This document shows positions 35,294 through 47,615 of a DNA stretch of 64,000 bases, piece by piece (position 1 is the first letter of the stretch; every line of letters begins with the position of its first letter). The DNA is from Prosapia bicincta. Taxonomy: Eukaryota; Arthropoda; Insecta; Hemiptera; Cercopidae. The position numbers were made by a program, and so were the translations under genes. The stretch lies in assembly GCA_036971475.1 (NCBI GenBank), contig JBAIZL010000003.1:90247042-90311041 (forward strand). Reading direction: 5' to 3'. The notes beneath the pieces were generated by a model. It ran no database searches and had not been told where the DNA came from. It was given only the letters and a program-made list of their open reading frames with translations.

Positions 35294-37919
35294 CTAGCAA
35301 CGTCCCCTAGCCCTTTCCTCTCCAACAGTGAGAACGCTTGTTTGGCACGGCACTCTGAAACCGGGTAGGTACACTTCGCCGCGTCTTCTCCACACTAGCA
35401 ACGTTCCCTAGCCCTTTCCTCTCCAACAGTGAGAACGCTTGTTTGGCACGGCACTCTGAACCCGGGTAGGTACACTTCGCCGCGTCTTCTCCACTCTAGC
35501 AACGTCCCCTAGCCCTTTCCTCTCCAACAGTGAGAACGCTTGTTTGGCACGGCACTCTGAACCTGGGTAGGTACACTTCGCCGCGTTTTCTCCACTCTAG
35601 CAACGTTCCCTAGCCCTTTCCTCTCCAACAGTGAGAACGCTTGTTTGGCACGGCACTCTGAACCCGGGTAGGTACACTTCGCCGCGTCTTCTCCACTCTA
35701 GCAACGTCCCCTAGCCCTTTCCTCTCCAACAGTGAGAACGCTTGTTTGGCACGGCACTCTGAACCCGGGTAGGTACACTTCGCCGCGTCTTCTCCACTCT
35801 AGCAACGTCCCCTAGCCCTTTCCTCTCCAACAGTGAGAACGCTTGTTTGGCACGGCACTCTGAACCCGGGTAGGTACACTTCGCCGCGTCTTCTCCACTC
35901 TAGCAACGTCCCCTAGCCCTTTCCTCTCCAACAGTGAGAACGCTTGTTTGGCACGGCACTCTGAACCCGGTTAGGTACACTTCGCCGCGTCTTCTCCACT
36001 CTAGAAACGTCCCCTAGCCCTTTCCTCTCCAACAGTGAGAACGCTTGTTTGGCACGGCACTCTGAACCCGGGTAGGTACACTTCGCCACGTCTTCTCCAC
36101 TCTAGCAACGTCCCCTAGCCCTTTCCTCTCCAACAGTGAGAACGTTTGTTTGGCACGGCACTCTGAACCCGGGTAGGTACACTTCGCCACGTCTTCTCCA
36201 CACTAGCAACGTTCCCTAGCCCTTTCCTCTCCAACAGTGAGAACGCTTGTTTGGCACGGCACTCTGAACCCGGGTAGGTACACTTCGCCGCGTCTTCTCC
36301 ACACTAGCAACGTTCCCTAGCCCCTTCCTCTCCAACAGTGAGAACGCTTGTTTGGCACGGCACTCTGAACCCGGGTATTTACACTTCGCCGCGTCTTCTC
36401 CACACTAGCAACGTTCCCTAGCCCTTTCCTCTCCAACAGTGAGAACGCTTGTTTGGCACGGCACTCTGAACCCGGGTAGGTACACTTCGCCGCGTCTTCT
36501 CCACTCTAGCAACGTCCCCTAGCCCTTTCCTCTCCAACAGTGAGAACGCTTGTTTGGCACGGCACTCTGAACCCGGGTAGGTACACTTCGCCGCGTCTTC
36601 TCCACTCTAGCAACGTCCCCTAGCCCTTTCCTCTCCAACAGTGAGAACGCTTGTTTGGCACGGCACTCTGAACCCGGTTAGGTACACTTCGCCGCGTCTT
36701 CTCCACTCTAGAAACGTCCCCTAGCCCTTTCCTCTCCAACAGTGAGAACGCTTGTTTGGCACGGCACTCTGAACCCGGGTAGGTACACTTCGCCACGTCT
36801 TCTCCACTCTAGCAACGTCCCCTAGCCCTTTCCTCTCCAACAGTGAGAACGTTTGTTTGGCACGGCACTCTGAACCCGGGTAGGTACACTTCGCCACGTC
36901 TTCTCCACACTAGCAACGTTCCCTAGCCCTTTCCTCTCCAACAGTGAGAACGCTTGTTTGGCACGGCACTCTGAACCCGGGTAGGTACACTTCGCCGCGT
37001 CTTCTCCACACTAGCAACGTTCCCTAGCCCCTTCCTCTCCAACAGTGAGAACGCTTGTTTGGCACGGCACTCTGAACCCGGGTATTTACACTTCGCCGCG
37101 TCTTCTCCACACTAGCAACGTTCCCTAGCCCTTTCCTCTCCAACAGTGAGAACGCTTGTTTGGCACGGCACTCTGAACCCGGGTAGGTACACTTCGCCAC
37201 GTCTTCTCCACACTAGCAACGTTCCCTAGCCCTTTCCTCTCCAACAGTGAGAACGCTTGTTTGGCACGGCACTCTGAACCCGGGTAGGTACACTTCGCCG
37301 CGTCTTCTCCACACTAGCAACGTTCCCTAGCCCTTTCCTCTCCAACAGTGAGAACGATTGTTTGGCACGGCACTCTGAACCCGGGTAGGTACACTTCGCC
37401 ACGTCTTCTCCACACTAGCAACGTTCCCTAGCCCTTTCCTCTCCAACAGTGAGAACGATTGTTTGGCACGGCACTCTGAACCCGGGTAGGTACACTTCGC
37501 CACGTCTTCTCCACACTAGCAACGTCCCCTAGCCCTTTCCTCTCCAACAGTGAGAACGATTGTTTGGCACGGCACTCTGAACCCGGGTAGGTACACTTCG
37601 CCACGTCTTCTCCACACTAGCAACGTTCCCTAGCCTTTTCCTCTCCAACAGTGAGAACGATTGTTTGGCACGGCACTCTGAACCCGGGTAGGTACACTTC
37701 GCCGCGTCTTCTCCACACTAGCAACGTTCCCTAGCCTTTTCCTCTCCAACAGTGAGAACGCTTGTTTGGCACGGCACTCTGAACCCGGGTAGGTACACTT
37801 CGCCACGTCTTCTCCACACTAGCAACGTTCCCTAGCCCTTTCCTCTCCAACAGTGAGAACGATTGTTTGGCACGGCACTCTGAACCCGGGTAGGTACACT
37901 TCGCCGCGTCTTCTCCACA
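35294..37919 (+). repeat. 26-monomer satellite block (downstream partner of the 61-monomer duplication)
   Basis: Partner of 29132-31757. It fills the interval between the two copies of the 48-monomer duplication, leaving about one monomer (37920-38020) before the second copy starts. The 61- and 48-monomer events are therefore interlocked. Confidence 0.9.
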
Positions 37920-38020
37920 CTAGCAACGTTCCCTAGCCCTTTCCTCTCCAACAGTGAGAACGCTTGTTTGGCACGGCACTCTGAACCCGGGTAGGTACAC
38001 TTCGCCGCGTCTTCTCCACT

Positions 38021-40141
38021 CTAGCAACGTCCCCTAGCCCTTTCCTCTCCAACAGTGAGAACGCTTGTTTGGCACGGCACTCTGAACCTGGGTAGGTACA
38101 CTTCGCCGCGTCTTCTCCACTCTAGCAACGTTCCCTAGCCCTTTCCTCTCCAACAGTGAGAACGCTTGTTTGGCACGGCACTCTGAACCCGGGTAGGTAC
38201 ACTTCGCCGCGTCTTCTCCACTCTAGCAACGTCCCCTAGCCCTTTCCTCTCCAACAGTGAGAACGCTTGTTTGGCACGGCACTCTGAACCCGGGTAGGTA
38301 CACTTCGCCGCGTCTTCTCCACTCTAGCAACGTCCCCTAGCCCTTTCCTCTCCAACAGTGAGAACGCTTGTTTGGCACGGCACTCTGAACCCGGGTAGGT
38401 ACACTTCGCCGCGTCTTCTCCACTCTAGCAACGTCCCCTAGCCCTTTCCTCTCCAACAGTGAGAACGCTTGTTTGGCACGGCACTCTGAACCCGGTTAGG
38501 TACACTTCGCCGCGTCTTCTCCACTCTAGCAACGTCCCCTAGCCCTTTCCTCTCCAACAGTGAGAACGCTTGTTTGGCACGGCACTCTGAACCCGGGTAG
38601 GTACACTTCGCCACGTCTTCTCCACTCTAGCAACGTCCCCTAGCCCTTTCCTCTCCAACAGTGAGAACGTTTGTTTGGCACTTCACTCTGAACCCGGGTA
38701 GGTACACTTCGCCACGTCTTCTCCACACTAGCAACGTTCCCTAGCCCTTTCCTCTCCAACAGTGAGAACGCTTGTTTGGCACGGCACTCTGAACCCGGGT
38801 AGGTACATTCCGCCGCGTCTTCTCCACACTAGCAACGTTCCATAGCCCCTTCCTCTCCAACAGTGAGAACGCTTGTTTGGCACGGCACTCTGAACCCGGG
38901 TAGGTACACTTCGCCGCGTCTTCTCCACACTAGCAACGTTCCCTAGCCCTTTCCTCTCCAACAGTGAGAACGCTTGTTTGGCACGGCACTCTGAACCCGG
39001 GTAGGTACAATTCGCCACGTCTTCTCCACACTAGCAACGTCCCCTAGCCCTTTCCTCTCCAACAGTGAGAACGCTTGTTTGGCACGGCACTCTGAACCCG
39101 GGTAGGTACACTTCGCCGCGTCTTCTCCACACTAGCAACGTTCCCTAGCCCTTTCCTCTCCAACAGTGAGAACGATTGTTTGGCACGGCACTCTGAACCC
39201 GGGTAGGTACACTTCGCCACGTCTTCTCCACACTAGCAACGTTCCCTAGCCCTTTCCTCTCCAACAGTGAGAACGATTGTTTGGCACGGCACTCTGAACC
39301 CGGGTAGGTACACTTCGCCACGTCTTCTCCACACTAGCAACGTCCCCTAGCCCTTTCCTCTCCAACAGTGAGAACGATTGTTTGGCACGGCACTCTGAAC
39401 CCGGGTAGGTACACTTCGCCACGTCTTCTCCACACTAGCAACGTTCCCTAGCCCTTTCCTCTCCAACAGTGAGAACGATTGTTTGGCACGGCACTCTGAA
39501 CCCGGGTAGGTACACTTCGCCGCGTCTTCTCCACACTAGCAACGTTCCCTAGCCTTTTCCTCTCCAACAGTGAGAACGCTTGTTTGGCACGGCACTCTGA
39601 ACCCGGGTAGGTACACTTCGCCACGTCTTCTCCACACTAGCAACGTTCCCTAGCCCTTTCCGCTCCAACAGTGAGAACGATTGTTTGGCACGGCACTCTG
39701 AACCCGGGTAGGTACACTTCGCCGCGTCTTCTCCACACTAGCAACGTTCCCTAGCCCTTTCCTCTCCAACAGTGAGAACGCTTGTTTGGCACGGCACTCT
39801 GAACCCGGGTAGGTACACTTCGCCACGTCTTCTCCACACTAGCAACGTTCCCTAGCCCTTTCCTCTCCAACAGTGAGAACGCTTGTTTGGCACGGCACTC
39901 TGAACCCGGGTAGGTACACTTCGCCACGTCTTCTCCAAACTAGCAACGTTCCCTAGCCCTTTCCTCTCCAACAGTGAGAACGCTTGTTTGGCACGGCACT
40001 CTGAACCCGGGTAGGTACACTTCGCCACGTCTTCTCCACACTAGCAACGTTCCCTAGCCCTTTCCTCTCCAACAGTGAGAACGATTGTTTGGCACGGCAC
40101 TCTGAACCCGGGTAGGTACACTTCGCCACGTCTTCTCCACA
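38021..40141 (+). repeat. 21-monomer satellite block (downstream partner of the 48-monomer duplication)
   Basis: Partner of 33173-35293. Diagnostic variants agree one for one; homology ends at 40142, where the upstream copy continues with the CTGAAACCGG monomer and this one does not. Confidence 0.95.
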
Positions 40142-42262
40142 CTAGCAACGTCCCCTAGCCCTTTCCTCTCCAACAGTGAGAACGCTTGTTTGGCACGGCA
40201 CTCTGAACCCGGGTAGGTACACTTCGCCACGTCTTCTCCACACTAGCAACGTCCCCTAGCCCTTTCCTCTCCAACAGTGAGAACGCTTGTTTGGCACGGC
40301 ACTCTGAACCCGGGTAGGTACACTTCGCCGCGTCTTCTCCACACTAGCAACGTTCCCTAGCCCTTTCCTCTCCAACAGTGAGAACGCTTGTTTGGCACGG
40401 CACTCTGAACCCGGGTAGGTACACTTCGCCGCATCTTCTCCACACTAGCAACGTTCCCTAGCCCTTTCCTCTCCAACAGTGAGAACGATTGTTTGGCACG
40501 GCACTCTGAACCCGGGTAGGTACACTTCGCCACGTCTTCTCCACACTAGCAACGTTCCCTAGCCCTTTCCTCTCCAACAGTGACAACGATTGTTTGGCAC
40601 GGCACTCTGAACCCGGGTAGGTACACTTCGCCACGTCTTCTCCACACTAGCAACGTCCCCTAGCCCTTTCCTCTCCAACAGTGAGAACGATTGTTTGGCA
40701 CGGCACTCTGAACCCGGGTAGGTACACTTCGCCACGTCTTCTCCACACTAGCAACGTTCCCTAGCCCTTTCCTCTCCAACAGTGAGAACGATTGTTTGGC
40801 ACGGCACTCTGAACCCGGGTAGGTACACTTCGCCGCGTCTTCTCCACACTAGCAACATTCCCTAGCCTTTTCCTCTCCAACAGTGAGAACGCTTGTTTGG
40901 CACGGCACTCTGAACCCGGGTAGGTACACTTCGCCACGTCTTCTCCACACTAGCAACGTTCCCTAGCCCTTTCCTCTCCAACAGTGAGAACGATTGTTTG
41001 GCACGGCACTCTGAACCCGGGTAGGTACACTTCGCCGCGTCTTCTCCACACTAGCAACGTTCCCTAGCCCTTTCCTCTCCAACAGTGAGAACGCTTGTTT
41101 GGCACGGCACTCTGAACCCGGGTAGGTACACTTCGCCACGTCTTCTCCACACTAGCAACGTTCCCTAGCCCTTTCCTCTCCAACAGTGAGAACGCTTGTT
41201 TGGCACGGCACTCTGAACCCGGGTAGGTACACTTCGCCACGTCTTCTCCACACTAGCAACGTTCCCTAGCCCTTTCCTCTCCAACAGTGAGAACGCTTGT
41301 TTGGCACGGCACTCTGAACCCGGGTAGGTACACTTCGCCACGTCTTCTCCACACTAGCAACGTTCCCTAGCCCTTTCCTCTCCAACAGTGAGAACGATTG
41401 TTTGGCACGGCACTCTGAACCCGGGTAGGTACACTTCGCCACGTCGTCTCCACACTAGCAACGTTCCCTAGCCCTTTCCTCTCCAACAGTGAGAACGTTT
41501 GTTTGGCACGGCACTCTGAACCCGGGTAGATACACTTCGCCACGTCTTCTCCACACTAGCAACGTTCCCTAGCCCTTTCCTCTCCAACAGTGAGAGCGCT
41601 TGTTTGGCACGGCACTCTGAACCCGGGTAGGTACACTTCGCCGCGTCTTCTCCACACTAGCAACGTTCCCTAGCCCTTTCCTCTCCAACAGTGAGAACGC
41701 TTGTTTGGCACGGCACTCTGAACCCGGGTAGGTACACTTCGCCGCGTCTTCTCCACACTAGCAACGTTCCCTAGCCCTTTCCTCTCCAACAGTGAGAACG
41801 CTTGTTTGGCACGGCACTCTGAACCCGGGTAGGTACACTTCGCCACGTCTTCTCCACACTAGCAACGTCCCCTAGCCCTTTCCTCTCCAACAGTGAGAAC
41901 GCTTGTTTGGCACGGCACTCTGAACCCGGGTAGGTATACTTCGCCGCGTCTTCTCCACACTAGCAACGTTCCCTAGCCCTTTCCTCTCCAACAGTGAGAA
42001 CGCTTGTTTTACACGGCACTCTGAACCCGGGTAGGTACACTTCGCCGCGTCTTCTCCACACTAGCAACGTTCCCTAGCCCTTTCCTCTCCAACAGTGAGA
42101 ACGCTTGTTTGGCACGGCACTCTGAACCCGGGTAGGTACACTTCGCCGCGTCTTCTCCACACTAGCAACGTTCCCTAGCCCTTTCCTCTCCAACAGTGAG
42201 AACGCTTGTTTTACACGGCACTCTGAACCCGGGTAGGTACACTTCGCCGCGTCTTCTCCACA

Positions 42263-45200
42263 CTAGCAACGTTCCCTAGCCCTTTCCTCTCCAACAGTGA
42301 GAACGATTGTTTGGCACGGCACTCTGAACCCGGGTAGGTACACTTCGCCACGTCTTCTCCACACTAGCAACGTCCCCTAGCCCTTTCCTCTCCAACAGTG
42401 AGAACGATTGTTTGGCACGGCACTCTGAACCCGGGTAGGTACACTTCGCCACGTCTTCTCCACACTAGCAACGTTCCCTAGCCCTTTCCTCTCCAACAGT
42501 GAGAACGATTGTTTGGCACGGCACTCTGAACCCGGGTAGGTACACTTCGCCGCGACTTCTCCACTCTAGCAACGTTCCCTAGCCCTTTCCTCTCCAACAG
42601 TGAGAACGCTTGTTTGGCACGGCACTCTGAACCCGGGTAGGTACACTTCGCCACGTCTTCTCCACACTAGCAACGTCCCCTAGCACTTTCCTCTCCAACA
42701 GTGAGAACGCTTGTTTGGCACGGCACTCTGAACCCGGGTAGGTACACTTCGCCGCGTCTTCTCCACTCTAGCAACGTTCCCTAGCACTTTCCTCTCCAAC
42801 AGTGAGAACGCTTGTTTGGCACGGCACTCTGAACCCGGGTAGGTACACTTCGCCACGTCTTCTCCACTCTAGCAACGTCCCCTAGCCCTTTCCTCTCCAA
42901 CAGTGAGAACGCTTGTTTGGCACGGCACTCTGAACCCGGGTAGGTACACTTCGCCACGTCTTCTCCACACTAGCAACGTTCCCTAGCCCTTTCCTCTCCA
43001 ACAGTGAAAACTATTGTTTGGCACGCCACTTTGAACCCGGGTAGGTACACTTCGCCGCGTCTTCTCCACACTAGCAACGTTCCCTAGCCCTTTCCTCTCC
43101 AACAGTGAGAACGCTTGTTTGGCACGGCACTCTGAACCCGGGTAGGTACACTTCGCCACGTCTTCTGAACACTAGCAACGTTCCCTAGCCCTTTCCTCTC
43201 CAACAGTGAGACCGCTTGTTTGGCACGGCACTCTGAACCCGGGTAGGTACACTTCGCCGCGTCTTCTCCACACTAGCAACGTCCCCTAGCCCTTTCCTCT
43301 CCAACAGTGAGAACGATTGTTTGGCACGGCACTCTGAACCCGGGTAGGTACACTTCGCCACGTCTTCTCCACACTAGCAACGTTCCCTAGCCCTTTCCTC
43401 TCCAACAGTGAAAACTATTGTTTGGCACGCCACTCTGAACCCGGGTAGGTACACTTCGCCGCGTCTTCTCCACACTAGCAACGTTCCCTAGCCCTTTCCT
43501 CTCCAACAGTGAGAACGCTTGTTTGGCACGGCACTCTGAACCCGGGTAGGTACACTTCGCCACGTCTTCTGAACACTAGCAACGTTCCCTAGCCCTTTCC
43601 TCTCCAACAGTGAGACCGCTTGTTTGGCACGGCACTCTGAACCCGGGTAGGTACACTTCGCCACGTCTTCTCCACACTAGCAACGTCCCCTAGCCCTTTC
43701 CTCTCCAACAGTGAGAACGATTGTTTGGCACGGCACTCTGAACCCGGGTAGGTACACTTCGCCACGTCTTCTCCACACTAGCAACGTTCCCTAGCCCTTT
43801 CCTCTCCAACAGTGAGAACGATTGTTTGGCACGGCACTCTGAACCCGGGTAGGTACACTTCGCCGCGTCTTCTCCACACTAGCAACGTTCCCTAGCATTT
43901 TCCTCTCCAACAGTGAGAACGCTTGTTTGGCAAGGCACTCTGAACCCGGGTAGGTACACTTCGCCACGTCTTCTCCACACTAGCAACGTTCCCTAGCCCT
44001 TTCCTCTCCAACAGTGAGAACGATTGTTTGGCACGGCACTCTGAACCCGGGTAGGTACACTTCGCCGCGTCTTCTCCACACTAGCAACGTTCCCTAGCCC
44101 TTTCCTCTCCAACAGTGAGAACGCTTGTTTGGCACGGCACTCTGAACCCGGGTAGGTACACTTCGCCACGTCTTCTCCACACTAGCAACGTTCCCTAGCC
44201 CTTTCCTCTCCAACAGTGAGAACGCTTGTTTGGCACGGCACTCTGAACCCGGGTAGGTACACTTCGCCACGTCTTCTCCACACTAGCAACGTTCCCTAGC
44301 CCTTTCCTCTCCAACAGTGAGAACGATTGTTTGGCACGGCACTCTGAACCCGGGTAGGTACACTTCGCCACGTCGTCTCCACACTAGCAACGTTCCCTAG
44401 CCCTTTCCTCTCCAACAGTGAGAACGTTTGTTTGGCACGGCACTCTGAACCCGGGTAGGTACACTTCGCCACGTCTTCTCCACACTAGCAACGTTCCCTA
44501 GCCCTTTCCTCTCCAACAGTGAGAACGCTTGTTTGGCACGGCACTCTGAACCCGGGTAGGTACACTTCGCCGCGTCTTCTCCACACTAGTAACGTTCCCT
44601 AGCCCTTTCCTCTCCAACAGTGAGAACGCTTGTTTGGCACGGCACTCTGAACCCGGGTAGGTACACTTCGCCGCGTCTTCTCCACACTAGCAACGTTCCC
44701 TAGCCCTTTCCTCTCCAACAGTGAGAACGCTTGTTTGGCACGGCACTCTGAACCCGGGTAGGTACACTTCGCCACGTCTTCTCCACACTAGCAACGTCCC
44801 CTAGCCCTTTCCTCTCCAACAGTGAGAACGCTTGTTTGGCACGGCACTCTGAACCCGGGTAGGTACACTTCGCCACGTCTTCTCCACACTAGCAACGTCC
44901 CCTAGCCCTTTCCTCTCCAACAGTGAGAACGCTTGTTTGGCACGGCACTCTGAACCCGGGTAGGTACACTTCGCCGCGTCTTCTCCACACTAGCAACGTT
45001 CCCTAGCCCTTTCCTCTCCAACAGTGAGAACGCTTGTTTGGCACGGCACTCTGAACCCGGGTAGGTACACTTCGCCGCGTCTTCTCCACACTAGCAACGT
45101 TCCCTAGCCCTTTCCTCTCCAACAGTGAGAACGATTGTTTGGCACGGCACTCTGAACCCGGGTAGGTACACTTCGCCACGTCTTCTCCACACTAGCAACG

Positions 45201-45696
45201 TTCCCTAGCCCTTTCCTCTCCAACAGTGAGAACGATTGTTTGGCACGGCACTCTGAACCCGGGTAGGTACACTTCGCCACGTCTTCTCCACACTAGCAAC
45301 GTCCCCTAGCCCTTTCCTCTCCAACAGTGAGAACGATTGTTTGGCACGGCACTCTGAACCCGGGTAGGTACACTTCGCCACGTCTTCTCCACACTAGCAA
45401 CGTTCCCTAGCCCTTTCCTCTCCAACAGTGAGAACGATTGTTTGGCACGGCACTCTGAACCCGGGTAGGTACACTTCGCCGCGTCTTCTCCACACTAGCA
45501 ACGTTCCCTAGCCTTTTCCTCTCCAACAGTGAGAACGCTTGTTTGGCACGGCACTCTGAACCCGGGTAGGTACACTTCGCCACGTCGTCTCCACACTAGC
45601 AACGTTCCCTAGCCCTTTCCTCTCCAACAGTGAGAACGATTGTTTGGCACGGCACTCTGAACCCGGGTAGGTACACTTCGCCGCGTCTTCACCACA
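42263..45696 (+). repeat. 34-monomer satellite block (first copy of the 53-monomer family)
   Basis: Matches 47616-51049 at exactly 5353 bases (53 monomers). Shared markers are two GTGAAAACTATTG monomers four units apart (43004 and 43408; 48357 and 48761), CTTCTGAACAC monomers, and ACTAGTAACG (44590/49943). A few private changes separate them, such as GACTTCTCC at 42544 and CTAGCATTTTCC at 43892. Confidence 0.9.
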
Positions 45697-47615
45697 CTAG
45701 CAACGTTCCCTAGCCCTTTCCTCTCCAACAGTGAGAACGCTTGTTTGGCACGGCACTCTGAACCCGGGTAGGTACACTTCGCCACGTCTTCTCCACACTA
45801 GCAACGTTCCCTAGCCCTTTCCTCTCCAACAGTGAGAACGATTGTTTGGCACGGCACTCTGAACCCGGGTAGGTACACTTCGCCACGTCGTCTCCACACT
45901 AGCAACGTTCCCTAGCCCTTTCCTCTCCAACAGTGAGAACGTTTGTTTGGCACGGCACTCTGAACCCGGGTAGGTACACTTCGCCACGTCTTCTCCACAC
46001 TAGCAACGTTCCCTAGCCCTTTCCTCTCCAACAGTGAGAACGCTTGTTTGGCACGGCAATCTGAACCCGGGTAGGTACACTTCGCCGCGTCTTCTCCACA
46101 CTAGCAACGTTCCCTAGCCCTTTCCTCTCCAACAGTGAGAACGCTTGTTTGGCACGGCACTCTGAACCCGGGTAGGTACACTTCGCCGCGTCTTCTCCAC
46201 ACTAGCAACGTTCCCTAGCCCTTTCCTCTCCAACAGTGAGAACGCTTGTTTGGCACGGCACTCTGAACCCGGGTAGGTACACTTCGCCACGTCATCTCCA
46301 CACTAGCAACGTCCCCTAGCCCTTTCCTCTCCAACAGTGAGAACGCTTGTTTGGCACGGCACTCTGAACCCGGGTAGGTACACTTCGCCGCGTCTTCTCC
46401 ACACTAGCAACGTTCCCTAGCCCTTTCCTCTCCAACAGTGAGAACGATTGTTTGGCACGGCACTCTGAACCCGGGTAGGTACACTTCGCCACGTCTTCTC
46501 CACACTAGCAACGTTCCCTAGCCCTTTCCTCTCCAACAGTGAGAACGATTGTTTGGCACGGCACTCTGAACCCGGGTAGGTACACTTCGCCACGTCTTCT
46601 CCACACTAGCAACGTCCCCTAGCCCTTTCCTCTCCAACAGTGAGAACGATTGTTTGGCACGGCACTCTGAACCCGGGTAGGTACACTTCGCCACGTCTTC
46701 TCCACACTAGCAACGTTCCCTAGCCCTTTCCTCTCCAACAGTGAGAACGATTGTTTGGCACGGCACTCTGAACCCGGGTAGGTACACTTCGCCGCGTCTT
46801 CTCCACTCTAGCAACGTTCCCTAGCCCATTCCTCTCCAACAGTGAGAACGCTTGTTTGGCACGGCACTCTGAACCCGGGTAGGTACACTTCGCCACGTCT
46901 TCTCCACACTATCAACGTCCCCTAGCACTTTCCTCTCCAACAGTGAGAACGCTTGTTTGGCACGGCACTCTGAACCCGGGTAGGTACACTTCGCCGCGTC
47001 TTCTCCACTCTAGCAACGTTCCCTAGCCCTTTCCTCTCCAACAGTGAGAACGCTTGTTTGGCACGGCACTCTGAACCCGGGTAGGTACACTTCGCCACGT
47101 CTTCTCCACACTAGCAACGTTCCCTAGCCCTTTCCTCTCCAACAGTGAGAACGCTTGTTTGGCACGGCACTCTGAACCCGGGTAGGTACACTTCGCCGCG
47201 TCTTCTCCACACTAGCAACGTTCCCTAGCCCTTTCCTCTCCAACAGTGAGAACGCTTGTTTGGCACGGCACTCTGAACCCGGGTAGGTACACTTCGCCGC
47301 GTCTTCTCCACACTAGCAACGTTCCCTAGCCCTTTCCTCTCCAACAGTGAGAACGCTTGTTTGGCACGGCACTCTGAACCCGGGTAGGTACACTTCGCCA
47401 CGTCTTCTCCACACTAGCAACGTCCCCTAGCCCTTTCCTCTCCAACAGTGAGAACGCTTGTTTGGCACGGCACTCTGAACCCGGGTAGGTACACTTCGCC
47501 GCGTCTTCTCCACACTAGCAACGTTCCCTAGCCCTTTCCTCTCCAACAGTGAGAACGATTGTTTGGCACGGCACTCTGAACCCGGGTAGGTACACTTCGC
47601 CACGTCTTCTCCACA

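Noticed and set aside
16787..39018. Minus-strand ORFs of 63-96 codons in the satellite, some identical at 755- and 4848-base spacing (for example 16787-17035 and 17542-17790; 33880-34170 and 38728-39018)
   Set aside because: The monomer is 101 bp, so the frame shifts every unit and only unusual runs stay open; the monomer itself contains two TAG stops in the reverse sense. ORF identity simply follows the block duplications.
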